Source: Auanema rhodensis (taxonomy: Eukaryota > Nematoda > Chromadorea > Rhabditida > Rhabditidae). From it: DNA of 64,000 bases. This document shows positions 51,541 through 64,000 of the stretch, piece after piece. The translations under genes were made by a program, and so were the position numbers. Numbering within the stretch: position 1 is the first letter of the stretch; each line of letters starts with the position of its first letter. The notes beneath the pieces are model-generated. The model saw only the letters and a program-made list of their open reading frames with translations, was not told the origin of the DNA and made no database searches. Where the stretch lies: positions 5,146,001 through 5,210,000 of the forward strand of contig OZ059897.1 of assembly GCA_964057225.1 (NCBI GenBank), in the 5' to 3' direction.

Positions 51541-54500
51541 CCAATATCAATAAAAATTTGTTTTTGGACTAATATGGACATGGGGAATCTAATTTTGAAA
51601 ACCGCATCTCTTTATCTTTCACGTGAAGCAAGTTACATACCAAGTGCACAGCACGTGTACATTTAATTAGCATAAATTAAAGTTCACGTAAATTTCAAAG
51701 TCATGGTTACCATGCACCAATATCAATAAAAATTTGTTTTTAGACTAATATGGACATGGGGAATCTAATTTTGAAAACCGCATCTCTTTATCTTTCACGT
51801 GAAGCGAGTTACATACCAAGTGCACATCACGTGTACATTTAATTAGCATAAATTAAAGTTCACGTAAATTTCAAAGTCTTGGTTACCATGCACCAATATC
51901 AATAAAAATTTGTTTTTAGACTAATATGGACATGGGGAATCTAATTTTGAAAACCGCATCTCTTTATATTTCACGTGAAGCAAGTTACATACCAAGTGCA
52001 CATCACGTGTACATTTAATTAGCATAAATTAAAGTTCACGTAAATTTCAAAGTCATGATTACCATGAACCAATATCAATAACAATTTGTTTTTAGACTAA
52101 TATGGACATGGGGAATCTAATTTTGAAAATCGCATCTCTTTATCTTTCACGTGAAGCGAGTTACATACCAAGTGCACATCACGTGTACATTTAATTAGCA
52201 TTAATTAAAGTTCACGTAAATTTCAAAATCATGGTTACCATGCACCAATATCAATAAAAATTTGTTTTTAGACTAATATGGACATGGGGAATCTAATTTT
52301 GAAAACCGCATCTCTTTATCTTTCACGTGAAGCGAGTTACATACCAAGTGCACATCACGTGTACATTTAATTAGCATAAATTAAAGTTCACGTAAATTTC
52401 AAAGTCATGGTTACCATGCACCAATATCAATAAAAATTTGTTTTTAGACTAATATGAACATGGGGAATCTAATTGTGAAAACCGCATCTCTTTATCTTTC
52501 ACGTGAAGCGAGTTACATACCAAGTGCACATCACGTGTACATTTAATTAGCATAAATTAAAGTTCACGTAAATTTCAAAGTCATGGTTACCATGCACCAA
52601 TATCAATAAAAAATTGTTTTTAGACTAATATGGACATGGGGAATCTAATTTTGAAAACCGCATCTCTTTATCTTTCACGTGAAGCGAGTTACATACCAAG
52701 TGCACATCACGTGTACATTTAATTAGCATAAATTAAAGTTCACGTAAATTTCAAATTTATGGTTACCATGCACCAATATCAATAAAAATTTGTTTTTAGA
52801 CTAATATGGGCATGGGGAATCTAATTTTAAAAATCGCATCTCTTTATCTTTCACGTGAACTGAGTTACATACCAAGTGCACATCACGTGTACATTTAATT
52901 AGCATAAATTAAAGTTCACGTAAATTTCAAAGTCATGGTTACCATGCACTAATATCAATAAAAATTTGTTTTTAGACTAATATGGACATGGGGAATCTAA
53001 TTTTGAAAACCGCATCTCTATATCTTTCACGTGAAGCGAGTTACATACCAAGTGCACATCACGTGTACATTTAATTAGCATAAATTAAAGTTCACGTAAA
53101 TTTCAAAGTCATGGTTACCATGCACTAATATCAATAAAAATTTGTTTTTAGACTAATATGGACATGGGGAATCTAATTTTGAAAACCGCATCTCTATATC
53201 TTTCACGTGAAGCGAGTTACATACCAAGTGCACATCACGTGCACATTTAATTAGCATAAATTAAAGTTCACGTAAATTTCAAAGTCATGGTTACCATGCA
53301 CCAATATCAATAAAAATTTGTTTTTAGACTAATATGGACATGTGGAATCTAATTTTGAAAACCGCATCTCTTTATCTTTCACGTGAAGCAAGTTACATAC
53401 CAAGTGCACAGCACGTGTACATTTAATTAGCATAAATTAAAGTTCACGTAAATTTCAAAGTCATGGTTACCATGCACCAATATCAATAAAAACTTGTTTT
53501 TAGACTAATATGAACATGGGGAATCTAATTGTGAAAACCGCATCTCTTTATCTTTCACGTGAAGCGAGTTACATACCAAGTGCACATCACGTGTACATTT
53601 AATTAGCATAAATTAAAGTTCACGTAAATTTCAAAGTCATGGTTACCATGCACCAATATCAATAAAAAATTGTTTTTAGACTAATATGGACATGGGGAAT
53701 CTAATTTTGAAAACCGCATCTCTTTATCTTTCACGTGAAGCGAGTTACATACCAAGTGCACATCACGTGTACATTTAATTAGCATAAATTAAAGTTCACG
53801 TAAATTTCAAATTTATGGTTACCATGCACCAATATCAATAAAAATTTGTTTTTAGACTAATATGGGCATGGGGAATCTAATTTTAAAAATCGCATCTCTT
53901 TATCTTTCACGTGAACTGAGTTACATACCAAGTGCACATCACGTGTACATTTAATTAGCATAAATTAAAGTTCACGTAAATTTCAAAGTCATGGTTACCA
54001 TGCACTAATATCAATAAAAATTTGTTTTTAGACTAATATGGACATGGGGAATCTAATTTTGAAAACCGCATCTCTTTATCTTTCACGTGAAGCGAGTTAC
54101 ATACCAAGTGCACATCACGTGTACATTTAATTAGCATAAATTAAAGTTCACGTAAATTTCAAAGTCATGGTTACCATGCACCAATATCAATAAAAATTTG
54201 TTTTTAGACTAATATGGACATGTGGAATCTAATTTTGAAAACCGCATCTCTTTATCTTTCACGTGAAGCAAGTTACATACCAAGTGCACAGCACGTGTAC
54301 ATTTAATTAGCATAAATTAAAGTTCACGTAAATTTCAAAGTCATGGTTACCATGCACCAATATCAATAAAAACTTGTTTTTAGACTAATATGAACATGGG
54401 GAATCTAATTGTGAAAACCGCATCTCTTTATCTTTCACGTGAAGCGAGTTACATACCAAGTGCACATCACGTGTACATTTAATTAGCATAAATTAAAGTT

Positions 54501-57000
54501 CACGTAAATTTCAAAGTCATGGTTACCATGCACCAATATCAATAAAAAATTGTTTTTAGACTAATATGGACATGGGGAATCTAATTTTGAAAACCGCATC
54601 TCTTTATCTTTCACGTGAAGCGAGTTACATACCAAGTGCACATCACGTGTACATTTAATTAGCATAAATTAAAGTTCACGTAAATTTCAAATTTATGGTT
54701 ACCATGCACCAATATCAATAAAAATTTGTTTTTAGACTAATATGGGCATGGGGAATCTAATTTTAAAAATCGCATCTCTTTATCTTTCACGTGAACTGAG
54801 TTACATACCAAGTGCACATCACGTGTACATTTAATTAGCATAAATTAAAGTTCACGTAAATTTCAAAGTCATGGTTACCATGCACTAATATCAATAAAAA
54901 TTTGTTTTTAGACTAATATGGACATGGGGAATCTAATTTTGAAAACCGCATCTCTATATCTTTCACGTGAAGCGAGTTACATACCAAGTGCACATCACGT
55001 GTACATTTAATTAGCATAAATTAAAGTTCACGTAAATTTCAAAGTCATGGTTACCATGCACTAATATCAATAAAAATTTGTTTTTAGACTAATATGGACA
55101 TGGGGAATCTAATTTTGAAAACCGCATCTCTTTATCTTTCACGTGAAGCGAGTTACATACCAAGTGCACATCACGTGTACATTTAATTAGCATAAATTAA
55201 AGTTCACGTAAATTTCAAAGTCATGGTTACCATGCACCAATATCAATAAAAAATTGTTTTTAGACTAATATGGACATGGGGAATCTAATTTTGAAAACCG
55301 CATCTCTTTATCTTTCACGTGAAGCGAGTTACATACCAAGTGCACATCACGTGTACATTTAATTAGCATAAATTAAAGTTCACGTAAATTTCAAATTTAT
55401 GGTTACCATGCACCAATATCAATAAAAATTTGTTTTTAGACTAATATGGGCATGGGGAATCTAATTTTAAAAATCGCATCTCTTTATCTTTCACGTGAAC
55501 TGAGTTACATACCAAGTGCACATCACGTGTACATTTAATTAGCATAAATTAAAGTTCACGTAAATTTCAAAGTCATGGTTACCATGCACTAATATCAATA
55601 AAAATTTGTTTTTAGACTAATATGGACATGGGGAATCTAATTTTGAAAACCGCATCTCTATATCTTTCACGTGAAGCGAGTTACATACCAAGTGCACATC
55701 ACGTGTACATTTAATTAGCATAAATTAAAGTTCACGTAAATTTCAAAGTCATGGTTACCATGCACTAATATCAATAAAAATTTGTTTTTAGACTAATATG
55801 GACATGGGGAATCTAATTTTGAAAACCGCATCTCTATATCTTTCACGTGAAGCGAGTTACATACCAAGTGCACATCACGTGTACATTTAATTAGCATAAA
55901 TTAAAGTTCACGTAAATTTCAAAGTCATGGTTACCATGCACTAATATCAATACAAATTTGTTTTTAGACTAATATGGACATGTGGAATCTAATTTTGAAA
56001 ACCGCATCTCTTTATCTTTCACGTGAAGCGAGTTACATACCAAGTGCACATCACGTGCACATTTAATTAGCATAAATTAAAGTTCACGTAAATTTCAAAG
56101 TCATGGTTACCATGCACCAATATCAATAAAAATTTGTTTTTAGACTAATATGGACATGTGGAATCTAATTTTGAAAACCGCATCTCTTTATCTTTCACGT
56201 GAAGCAAGTTACATACCAAGTGCACAGCACGTGTACATTTAATTAGCATAAATTAAAGTTCACGTAAATTTCAAAGTCATGGTTACCATGCACCAATATC
56301 AATAAAAATTTGTTTTTAGACTAATATGAACATGGGGAATCTAATTGTGAAAACCGCATCTCTTTATCTTTCACGTGAAGCGAGTTACATACCAAGTGCA
56401 CATCACGTGTACATTTAATTAGCATAAATTAAAGTTCACGTAAATTTCAAAGTCATGGTTACCATGCACCAATATCAATAAAAAATTGTTTTTAGACTAA
56501 TATGGACATGGGGAATCTAATTTTGAAAACCGCATCTCTTTATCTTTCACGTGAAGCGAGTTACATACCAAGTGCACATCACGTGTACATTTAATTAGCA
56601 TAAATTAAAGTTCACGTAAATTTCAAATTTATGGTTACCATGCACCAATATCAATAAAAATTTGTTTTTAGACTAATATGGGCATGGGGAATCTAATTTT
56701 AAAAATCGCATCTCTTTATCTTTCACGTGAACTGAGTTACATACCAAGTGCACATCACGTGTACATTTAATTAGCATAAATTAAAGTTCACGTAAATTTC
56801 AAATTTATGGTTACCATGCACCAATATCAATAAAAATTTGTTTTTAGACTATCATGGACATGGGGAATCTAATTTTGAAAATCGCATCTCTTTATCTTTC
56901 ACGTGAAGTGAGTTACATACCAAGTGCACATCACGTGTACATTTAATTAGCATAAATTAAAGTTCACGTAAATTTCAAAGTCATGGTTACCATGAACCAA
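51541..57000 (+). repeat. Array block E, irregular 4- to 7-monomer repeats
   Basis: Monomers here mostly have CGAGTTAC at positions 85 on. They include private types: TATGGGCATGGGG with GTGAACTGAG, ATAAAAAATTG with an extra A and one fewer T, ATCTCTATATC, and AAAACTTG. The TATGGGCATG monomer falls at 52,808, 53,864, 54,744, 55,448 and 56,680, spacings of 6, 5, 4 and 7 monomers. The local unit therefore changes length by whole monomers at each step. Phase stays at 176 bp. Confidence 0.85.
53250..54953 (+). repeat. 5-monomer (880 bp) tandem duplication
   Basis: The private AAAACTTG tract at 53,490 and 54,370, the AATTGTGAAAACC monomer that follows, and TATGGGCATG at 53,864 and 54,744 are each 880 bp apart. 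Edges are where ATCTCTATATC and CTCTTTATC monomers no longer match. Confidence 0.85.
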
Positions 57001-60000
57001 TATCAATAAAAATTTGTTTTTAGACTAATATGGACATGTGGAATCTAATTTTGAAAACCGCATCTCTTTATCTTTCACGTGAAGCGAGTTACATACCAAG
57101 TGCACATCACGTGCACATTTAATTAGCATAAATTAAAGTTCACGTAAATTTCAAAGTCATGGTTACCATGCACCAATATCAATAAAAATTTGTTTTTAGA
57201 CTAATATGGACATGTGGAATATAATTTTGAAAACCGCATCTCTTTATCTTTCACGTGAAGCAAGTTACATACCAAGTGCACAGCACGTGTACATTTAATT
57301 AGCATAAATTAAAGTTCACGTAAATTTCAAAGTCATGGTTACCATGCACCAATATCAATAAAAATTTGTTTTTAGACTAATATGGACATGGGGAATCTAA
57401 TTTTAAAAATCGCATCTCTTTATCTTTCACGTGAACTGAGTTACATACCAAGTGCACATCACGTGTACATTTAATTAGCATAAATTAAAGTTCACGTAAA
57501 TTTCAAATTTATGGTTACCATGCACCAATATCAATAAAAATTTGTTTTTAGACTAATATGGACATGGGGAATCTAATTTTGAAAATCGCATCTCTTTATC
57601 TTTCACGTGAAGTGAGTTACATACCAAGTGCACATCACGTGTACATTTAATTAGCATAAATTAAAGTTCACGTAAATTTCAAAGTCATGGTTACCATGCA
57701 CCAATATCAATAAAAATTTGTTTTTAGACAAATATGGACATGGGGAATCTAATTTTGAAAATCGCATCTCTTTATCTTTCACGTGAAGTGAGTTACATAC
57801 CAAGTGCACATCACGTGTACATTTAATTAGCATAAATTAAAGTTCACGTAAATTTCAAAGTCATGGTTACCATGCACCAATATCAATAAAAATTTGTTTT
57901 TAGACTAATATGGACATGTGGAATCTAATTTTGAAAACCGCATCTCTTTATCTTTCACGTGAAGCAAGTTACATACCAAGTGCACAGCACGTGTACATTT
58001 AATTAGCATAAATTAAAGTTCACGTAAATTTCAAAGTCATGGTTACCATGCACCAATATCAATAAAAATTTGTTTTTAGACTAATATGAACATGGGGAAT
58101 CTAATTGTGAAAACCGCATCTCTTTATCTTTCACGTGAAGCGAGTTACATACCAAGTGCACATCACGTGTACATTTAATTAGCATAAATTAAAGTTCACG
58201 TAAATTTCAAAGTCATGGTTACCATGCACCAATATCAATAAAAAATTGTTTTTAGACTAATATGGACATGGGGAATCTAATTTTGAAAATCGCATCTCTT
58301 TATCTTTCACGTGAAGTGAGTTACATACCAAGTGCACATCACGTGTACATTTAATTAGCATAAATTAAAGTTCACGTAAATTTCAAAGTCATGGTTACCA
58401 TGCACCAATATCAATAAAAATTTGTTTTTAGACTAATATGGACATGGGGAATCTAATTTTGAAAATCGCATCTCTTTATCTTTCACGTGAAGTGAGTTAC
58501 ATACCAAGTGCACATCACGTGTACATTTAATTAGCATAAATTAAAGTTCACGTAAATTTCAAAGTCATGGTTACCATGCACCAATATCAATAAAAATTTG
58601 TTTTTAGACTAATATGGACATGGGGAATCTAATTTTGAAAATCGCATCTCTTTATCTTTCACGTGAAGTGAGTTACATACCAAGTGCACATCATGTGTAC
58701 ATTTAATTAGCATAAATTAAAGTTCACGTAAATTTCAAAGTCATGGTTACCATGAACCAATATCAATAACAATTTGTTTTTAGACTAATATGGACATGGG
58801 GAATCTAATTTTGAAAATCGCATCTCTTTATCTTTCACGTGAAGCGAGTTACATACCAAGTGCACATCACGTGTACATTTAATTAGCATAAATTAAAGTT
58901 CACGTAAATTTCAAAGTCTTGGTTACCATGCACCAATATCAATAAAAATTTGTTTTTAGACTAATATGGACATTTGGAATCTAATTTTGAAAACCGCATC
59001 TCTTTATCTTTCACGTGAAGCGAGTTACATACCAAGTGCACATCACGTGTACATTTAATTAGCATAAATTAAAGTTCACGTAAATTTCAAAGTCATGGTT
59101 ACCATGCACCAATATCAATAAAAATTTGTTTTTAGACTAATATGGACATGTGGAGTCTAATTTTGAAAACCGCATCTCTTTATCTTTCACGTGAAGTGAG
59201 TTACATACCAAGTGCACATCACGTGTACATTTTATTAGCATAAATTAAAGTTCACGTAAATTTCAAAGTCATGGTTACCATGAACCAATATCAATAACAA
59301 TTTGTTTTTAGACTAATATGGACATGTGGAATCTAATTTTGAAAACCGCATCTCTTTATCTTTCACGTGAAGTGAGCTACATACCAAGTGCACATCACGT
59401 GTACATTTAATTAGCATAAATTAAAGTTCACGTAAATTTCAAAGTCATGGTTACCATGCACTAATATCAATAAAAATTTGTTTTTAGACTAATATGGACA
59501 TGGGGAATCTAATTTTGAAAACCGCATCTCTATATCTTTCACGTGAAGCGAGTTACATACCAAGTGCACATCACGTGTACATTTAATTAGCATAAATTAA
59601 AGTTCACGTAAATTTCAAAGTCATGGTTACCATGCACCAATATCAATAAAAATTTGTTTTTAGACTAATATGGACATGTGGAATCTAATTTTGAAAACCG
59701 CATCTCTTTATCTTTCACGTGAAGCAAGTTACATACCAAGTGCACAGCACGTGTACATTTAATTAGCATAAATTAAAGTTCACGTAAATTTCAAAGTCAT
59801 GGTTACCATGCACCAATATCAATAAAAATTTGTTTTTAGACTAATATGAACATGGGGAATCTAATTGTGAAAACCGCATCTCTTTATCTTTCACGTGAAG
59901 CGAGTTACATACCAAGTGCACATCACGTGTACATTTAATTAGCATAAATTAAAGTTCACGTAAATTTCAAAGTCATGGTTACCATGCACCAATATCAATA

Positions 60001-62600
60001 AAAATTTGTTTTTAGACTAATATGGACATGGGGAATCTAATTTTAAGAACCGCATCTCTTTATCTTTCACGTGAAGCAAGTTACATACCAAGTGCACAGC
60101 ACGTGTACATTTAATTAGCATAAATTAAAGTTCACGTAAATTTCAAAGTCATGGTTACCATGCACCAATATCAATAAAAATTTGTTTTTAGACTAATATG
60201 GACATGGGGAGTCTAATTTTGAAAACCGCATCTCTTTATCTTTCACGTGAAGCGAGTTACATACCAAGTGCACATCACGTGTACATTTAATTAGCATAAA
60301 TTAAAGTTCACGTAAATTTCAAATTTATGGTTACCATGCACCAATATCAATAAAAATTTGTTTTTAGACTAATATGGACATGGGGAATCTAATTTTAAAA
60401 ACCGCATCTCTTTATCTTTCACGTGAAGCAAGTTACATACCAAGTGCACATCAGGTGTACATTTAATTAGCATAAATTAAAGTTCACGTAAATTTCAAAG
60501 TCATGGTTACCATGCACTAATATCAATAAAAATTTGTTTTTAGACTAATATGGACATGAGGAATCTAATTTTGAAAACCGCATCTCTTTATCTTTCACGT
60601 GAAGCGAGTTACTTACCAAGTGCACATCACGTGTACATTTAATTAGCATAAATTAAAGTTCACGTAAATTTCAAAGTCATGGTTACCATGCACCAATATC
60701 AATAAAAATTTGTTTTTAGACTAATATGTACATGGGGAATCTAATTTTAAAAACCGCATCTCTTTATCTTTCACGTGAAGCAAGTTACATACCAAGTGCA
60801 CAGCACGTGTACATTTAATTAGCATAAATTAAAGTTCACGTAAATTTCAAAGTCATGGTTACCATGCACCAATATCAATAAAAATTTGTTTTTAGACTAA
60901 TATGGACATGTAGAATCTAATTTTGAAAACCTCATCTCTTTATCTTTCACGTGAAGCGAGTTACATACCAAGTGCACATCACGTGTACATTTAATTAGCA
61001 TAAATTAAAGTTCACGTAAATTTCAAATTTATGGTTACCATGCACCAATATCAATAAAAATTTGTTTTTAGACTAATATGGACATGGGGAATCTAATTTT
61101 GAAAATCGCATCTCTTTATCTTTCACGTGAAGTGAGTTACATACCAAGTGCACATCACGTGTACATTTAATTAGCATAAATTAAAGTTCACGTAAATTTC
61201 AAAGTCATGGTTACCATGCACCAATATCAATAAAAATTTGTTTTTAGACTAATATGGACATGGGGAATCTAATTTTAAAAACCGCATCTCTTTATCTTTC
61301 ACATGAAGCAAGTTACATACCAAGTGCACATCACGTGTACATTTAATTAGCATAAATTAAAGTTCACGTAAATTTCAAAGTCATGGTTAGCATGCACTAA
61401 TATCAATAAAAATTTGTTTTTAGACTAATATGGACATGGGGAATCTAATTTTGAAAACCGCATCTCTTTATCTTTCACGTGAAGCGAGTTACATACCAAG
61501 TGCACATCACGTGTACATTTAATTAGCATAAATTAAAGTTCACGTAAATTTCAAAGTCATGGTTACCATGCACCAATATCAATAAAAATTTGTTTTTAGA
61601 CTAATATGGACATGGGGAATCTAATTTTGAAAACCGCATCTCTTTATCTTTCACGTGAAGCAAGTTACATACCAAGTGCACAGCACGTGTACATTTAATT
61701 AGCATAAATTAAAGTTCACGTAAATTTCAAAGTCATGGTTACCATGCACCAATATCAATAAAAATTTGTTTTTAGACTAATATGGACATGGGGAATCTAA
61801 TTTTAAGAACCGCATCTCTTTATCTTTCACGTGAAGCAAGTTACATACCAAGTGCACAGCACGTGTACATTTAATTAGCATAAATTAAAGTTCACGTAAA
61901 TTTCAAAGTCATGGTTACCATGCACCAATATCAATAAAAATTTGTTTTTAGACTAATATGGACATGGGGAATCTAATTTTGAAAACCGCATCTCTTTATC
62001 TTTCACGTGAAGCAAGTTACATACCAAGTGCACAGCACGTGTACATTTAATTAGCATAAATTAAAGTTCACGTAAATTTCAAAGTCATGGTTACCATGCA
62101 CTAATATCAATAAAAATTTGTTTTTAGACTAATATGGACATGGGGAATCTAATTTTAAAAACCGCATCTCTTTATCTTTCACGTGAAGCAAGTTACATAC
62201 CAAGTGCACAGCACGTGTACATTTAATTAGCATAAATTAAAGTTCACGTAAATTTCAAAGTCATGGTTACCATGCACTAATATCAATAAAAATTTGTTTT
62301 TAGACTAATATGGACATGGGGAATCTAATTTTGAAAACCGCATCTCTTTATCTTTCACGTGAAGCAAGTTACATACCAAGTGCACATCACGTGCACATTT
62401 AATTAGCATAAATTAAAGTTCACGTAAATTTCAAAGTCATGGTTACCATGCACTAATATCAATAAAAATTTGTTTTTAGACTAATATGGACATGGGGAAT
62501 CTAATTTTGAAAACCGCATCTCTTTATCTTTCACGTGAAGCAAGTTACATACCAAGTGCACATCACGTGCACATTTAATTAGCATAAATTAAAGTTCACG
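57001..62600 (+). repeat. Array block F, weakly homogenised monomers
   Basis: The 176-bp phase is kept, but private single changes are frequent and rarely shared at a regular distance. Examples: AATATAATTTTG near 57,220, CATCATGTG near 58,692, CATTTGGAATC near 58,974, ACATTTTATTAGC near 59,228, GAGCTACAT near 59,376, CATCAGGTG near 60,451, ACTTACC near 60,611, TATGTACATG near 60,727, CCTCATC near 60,931, ACATGAAGC near 61,302, and GGTTAGCATG near 61,384. This suggests older or less recombining sequence than 34-51 kb. Confidence 0.75.
57651..57833 (-). other. Chance open reading frame (60 codons), not a gene
   Basis: The frame lies on the minus strand over one and a bit monomers. The usual monomer has GACTAATATGG, whose complement puts a TAG stop in this frame. 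Here T to A at 57,730 (GACAAATATGG) removes that stop, giving an ATG-to-stop frame of 60 codons. The product shows no domain or signal peptide I can recognise. Every other monomer carries the stop. I regard it as noise from a single substitution in satellite DNA. Confidence 0.9.
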
Positions 62601-64000
62601 TAAATTTCAAAGTCATGGTTACCATGCACCAATATCAATAAAAATTTGTTTTTAGACTAATATGGACATGGGGAATCTAATTTTGAAAACTGCATCTCTT
62701 TATCTTTCACGTGAAGCAAGTTACATACCAAGTGCACATCACGTGCACATTTAATTAGCATAAATTAAAGTTCACGTAAATTTCAAAGTCATGGTTACCA
62801 TGCACCAATATCAATAAAAATTTGTTTTTAGACTAATATGGACATGGGGAATCTAATTTTGAAAACCGCATCTCTTTATCTTTCACGTGAAGCAAGTTAC
62901 ATACCAAGTGCACATCACGTGCACATTTAATTAGCATAAATTAAAGTTCACGTAAATTTCAAAGTCATGGTTACCATGCACCAATATCAATAAAAATTTG
63001 TTTTTTGACTAATATGGACATGGGGAATCTAATTTTGAAAACCGCATCTCTTTATCTTTCACGTGAAGCAAGTTACATACCAAGTGCACATCACGTGTAC
63101 ATTTAATTAGCATAAATTAAAGTTCACGTAAATTTCAAAGTCATGGTTACCATGCACCAATATCAATAAAAATTTGTTTTTAGACTAATATGGACATGGG
63201 GAATCTAATTTTGAAAACCGCATCTCTTTATCTTTCACGTGAAGCAAGTTACATACCAAGTGCACATCACGTGCACATTTAATTAGCATAAATTAAAGTT
63301 CACGTAAATTTCAAAGTCATGGTTACCATGCACCAATATCAATAAAAATTTGTTTTTAGACTAATATGGACATGGGGAATCTAATTTTAAAAACCGCATC
63401 TCTTTATCTTTCACGTGAAGTGAGTTACATACCAAGTGCACATCACGTGTACATTTAATTAGCATAAATTAAAGTTCACGTAAATTTCAAAGTCATGGTT
63501 ACCATGCACCAATATCAATAAAAATTTGTTTTTAGACTAATATGGACATGGGGAATCTAATTTTAAAAACCGCATCTCTTTATCTTTCACGTGAAGTGAG
63601 TTACATACCAAGTGCACATCACGTGCACATTTAATTAGCATAAATTAAAGTTCACGTAAATTTCAAATTTATGGTTACCATGCACCAATATCAATAAAAT
63701 TTGTTTTTAGACTAATATGGACATGGGGAATCTAATTTTGAAAACCGCATCTCTTTATCTTTCACGTGAAGCGAGTTACATACCAAGTGCACATCACGTG
63801 TACATTTAATTAGCATAAATTAAAGTTCACGTAAATTTCAAAGTCATGGTTACCATGCACCAATATCAATAAAAATTTGTTTTTAGACTAATATGGACAT
63901 GGGGAATCTAATTTTGAAAACCGCATCTCTTTATCTTTCACGTGAAGCGAGTTACATACCAAGTGCACATCACGTGTACATTTAATTAGCATAAATTAAA
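62601..64000 (+). repeat. Array block G, subfamily II monomers similar to 17.1-18.4 kb
   Basis: Marker order matches the right flank of the inverted block. AAAACTGCATC (62,690 versus 17,125) and TTTATGG (63,667 versus 18,101) are at almost the same spacing (977 and 976 bp), and the one-base-short A-run follows at about 63,697. The one-base-short A-run near 17,777 has a full-length counterpart here, which explains the 1-bp difference. The window ends inside a monomer, so the array continues to the right. Confidence 0.8.

Larger units (their letters stand above)
1..64000 (+). repeat. 176-bp satellite DNA array, about 363 monomers
   Basis: The phrase starting TATCAATAA recurs at 1, 177, 353, 529 and so on, an exact 176-bp period that continues to the last base. 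By count the consensus monomer has 56 G+C in 176 (about 32%). Neighbouring monomers differ at a few percent of sites, mostly at a fixed set of positions. Counting from TATC these are 10 (A/C), 39 (G/T), 53 (G/A), 85-86 (CA/TG/CG), 107 (T/G), 114 (T/C), 130 (A/T) and 172 (C/A). Stops occur in all frames of nearly every monomer, so it is non-coding. Such arrays typically form centromeric, pericentromeric or subtelomeric heterochromatin. Which one applies here cannot be told without flanking sequence. I do not recognise the family or species. Confidence 0.98.

Noticed and set aside
57651-57833. Protein-coding gene on the minus strand
   Set aside because: The frame exists only because of one base change in a tandem repeat. 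It lacks recognisable domains, and the same frame is stopped in other monomers.
1-64000. CRISPR array
   Set aside because: Repeats are 176 bp and contiguous with no unique spacers. The whole unit is conserved, and the scale and AT-rich palindromic content fit a satellite, not 23-47-bp repeats with spacers.
1-64000. Iteron-type replication origin or plasmid repeat region
   Set aside because: Hundreds of long monomers with no replication gene and no unique sequence. Nested higher-order repeats are typical of eukaryotic satellites.
1-64000. CENP-B box in the monomer
   Set aside because: The required TTCG...CGGG pattern is absent. TTCG was noticed only at the inversion junctions (16,446 and its copy), without the second half.
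1-64000. Telomeric repeats (TTTAGGG, TTAGGG, TTAGG)
   Set aside because: No such tracts seen on either strand, so a subtelomeric position is neither supported nor excluded.

Overview
The whole 64 kb window is one satellite DNA array. I see no protein-coding gene, RNA gene, transposon or unique sequence. The repeat unit is 176 bp and about 32% GC. It runs head to tail from base 1 to base 64,000, about 363 monomers, and both window ends lie inside the array. The only breaks are two identical inverted blocks, their junctions, and a few small indels. The layout (near-nucleosomal monomer, AT-rich, nested higher-order repeats, no genes) fits a eukaryotic centromeric, pericentromeric or subtelomeric heterochromatin block. 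A plant is plausible, but an animal cannot be excluded. I do not recognise the monomer as a named family.

Layout. (A) 1-4,770: direct array with 7-monomer spacing of a marker monomer and a 4-monomer (704 bp) tandem duplication at 2.64-4.05 kb. (B) About 4.77-21.49 kb and (C) about 21.49-38.37 kb: two tandem copies of a 16.9 kb unit (about 96 monomers). Each copy has a left half of subfamily I monomers, an inverted block of 2,010 bp, and a right half of subfamily II monomers. The left half of copy B contains an 18-monomer (3,168 bp) tandem repeat. (D) About 34.1-51.5 kb, overlapping the end of C: nested higher-order repeats of subfamily II with units of 26, 10, 12 and 13 monomers. (E) About 51.5-57 kb: a different monomer mix with irregular 4- to 7-monomer repeats. 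(F) 57-62.6 kb: poorly homogenised monomers with many private substitutions. (G) 62.6-64 kb: monomers close to those just right of the inverted block.

Each monomer carries several short palindromes: a 10-bp one around CACGTG, a second CACGTG, a 13-bp hyphenated palindrome, and a TTAATTA inverted repeat. It also has three TCACGT cores about 32-33 bp apart. The most informative features are the inverted block, which sits exactly at the boundary between the two monomer subfamilies and is copied with its junctions in both macro-repeats, and the nested history of expansion that shared variants reveal. All alignments were done by eye from shared variants, so block edges are accurate to about one monomer unless a junction base is given.
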